Positions 33,286-33,595 of a DNA stretch of 33,595 nt are shown in pieces; the first letter of the stretch is position 1, and each line of letters starts with the position of its first letter. The notes beneath the pieces are model-generated. The model had not been told where the DNA came from. It ran no database searches and was given only the letters and a program-made list of their open reading frames with translations. This DNA comes from Solirubrobacterales bacterium (GTDB taxonomy: Bacteria; Actinomycetota; Thermoleophilia; Solirubrobacterales; 70-9), in assembly GCA_025936755.1 (NCBI GenBank), contig JAICSS010000025.1:1-33595 (forward strand), read 5' to 3'. A program made the position numbers and the translations under genes.

Positions 33286-33595
33286 CGACGTACCCCGCGG
33301 ATTCGAGGTAGGCCCGAGCGGCCTCTTTCGGCGTTTCCTTTTCGAGTTCGACCCGGGCGTTGAGCTCCTGCATCACCTTCAGGGTCAGCCCTTCCTGCAC
33401 GGCCTGGATCGTCAGTTCGTAACCGGACCCCGCTTTCCACGCCGTGCTCCGTCTGGTCACGAAGATCACGTTGCCGGCCGGGAAGACGTGCTTGTCGTCT
33501 TCGAGGATGACGAACTTGTCGCTCTCGGCGGAGAGCTGCGGGTCGGTGGTGAAGAGGATCGAGAGATCGGCCTGACCCTTTTCCAGCACCGTGTA
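33272..33595 (-). CDS. Glycine betaine/osmoprotectant ABC transporter substrate-binding protein (C-terminal part, cut by window edge)
   Basis: The frame enters at the window edge and ends at TGA 33272; 107 C-terminal residues are seen. They match the last lobe of OpuAC/ProX/YehZ-type binding proteins: G-Q-A-D-L-S-I-L-F-T-T-D-P-Q-L, then V-I-L-E-D-D-K-H-V-F-P-A-G-N-V-I-F-V, Q-E-G-L-T-L-K-V-M-Q-E-L-N, and a final helix (A-A-R-A-Y-L-E-S-A-G-Y-V). Such proteins deliver betaine, choline or carnitine to an ABC importer and sit outside the membrane, often as lipoproteins. The transporter genes would lie beyond the window. It overlaps the convergent MFS gene by 14 bp. Confidence 0.85.
   Translation of the reverse strand, partial: YTVLEKGQADLSILFTTDPQLSAESDKFVILEDDKHVFPAGNVIFVTRRSTAWKAGSGYELTIQAVQEGLTLKVMQELNARVELEKETPKEAARAYLESAGYVANSQ

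Overview
The window is very GC-rich, densely packed DNA with genes on both strands, short gaps and many ATGA/GTGA stop-start overlaps. Gene content (acetate uptake plus acetyl-CoA synthetase, stand-alone acyl-CoA carboxylase beta subunit, PII-Amt, a DUF2804 protein, cupredoxins, multicopper oxidase, many MFS pumps) suggests a chromosomal segment of a high-GC actinobacterium. Something like the Thermoleophilia/Solirubrobacterales is my guess; no rRNA or other phylogenetic marker is present to prove it. No tRNA, rRNA, CRISPR array or insertion sequence was found.

Layout. 1-1524 (-): Lon protease, 3' part outside the window. 1614-5975 (+): RibD/DHFR-like reductase, glutamate decarboxylase, cupredoxin lipoprotein, a small unknown protein, acyl-CoA carboxylase carboxyltransferase. 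6017-8715: flavodoxin-like protein, then a DUF2804 protein, a small membrane protein and a 5'-3' exonuclease. 8748-10285 (+): a two-gene ABC-2 type exporter. 10295-11925 (-): a glnB-amt operon whose PII and Amt proteins both depart from the textbook residues. 12047-14176 (+): bifunctional penicillin-binding protein. 14227-15210: a small lower-GC patch with two unrecognised overlapping genes. 15211-20550: glyoxalase-like protein, then a run of secreted cupredoxin, multicopper oxidase, membrane PAS-GGDEF diguanylate cyclase, TrmH-type methyltransferase and a SHOCT membrane protein. 20562-21944: a two-gene HTH/nucleotidyltransferase cassette bounded by two sequence-related inverted-repeat elements. 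21993-26001 (+): NlpC/P60-like wall hydrolase, then a satP-acs acetate operon ending in a strong hairpin. 26084-33285: two adjacent detoxification-like modules, each with a paralogous FAD oxidoreductase divergent from its own repressor (PadR or MarR) and its own MFS exporter. 33272-33595 (-): end of a glycine-betaine-type ABC binding protein.

The most interesting observations are: (1) the HTH plus nucleotidyltransferase cassette with related flanking elements, a candidate toxin-antitoxin or defence unit; (2) the twin flavoprotein/repressor/exporter modules; (3) a recurrent TANNNT box placed 6-11 nt before start codons that lack a Shine-Dalgarno sequence, pointing to widespread leaderless transcription; (4) a multicopper oxidase with a clear Tat signal in frame but no usable start codon in front of it; (5) a PII protein lacking Tyr51 paired with an Amt whose first pore histidine is Glu. 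Most functional statements are family-level inferences from motifs; nothing was checked by database search.
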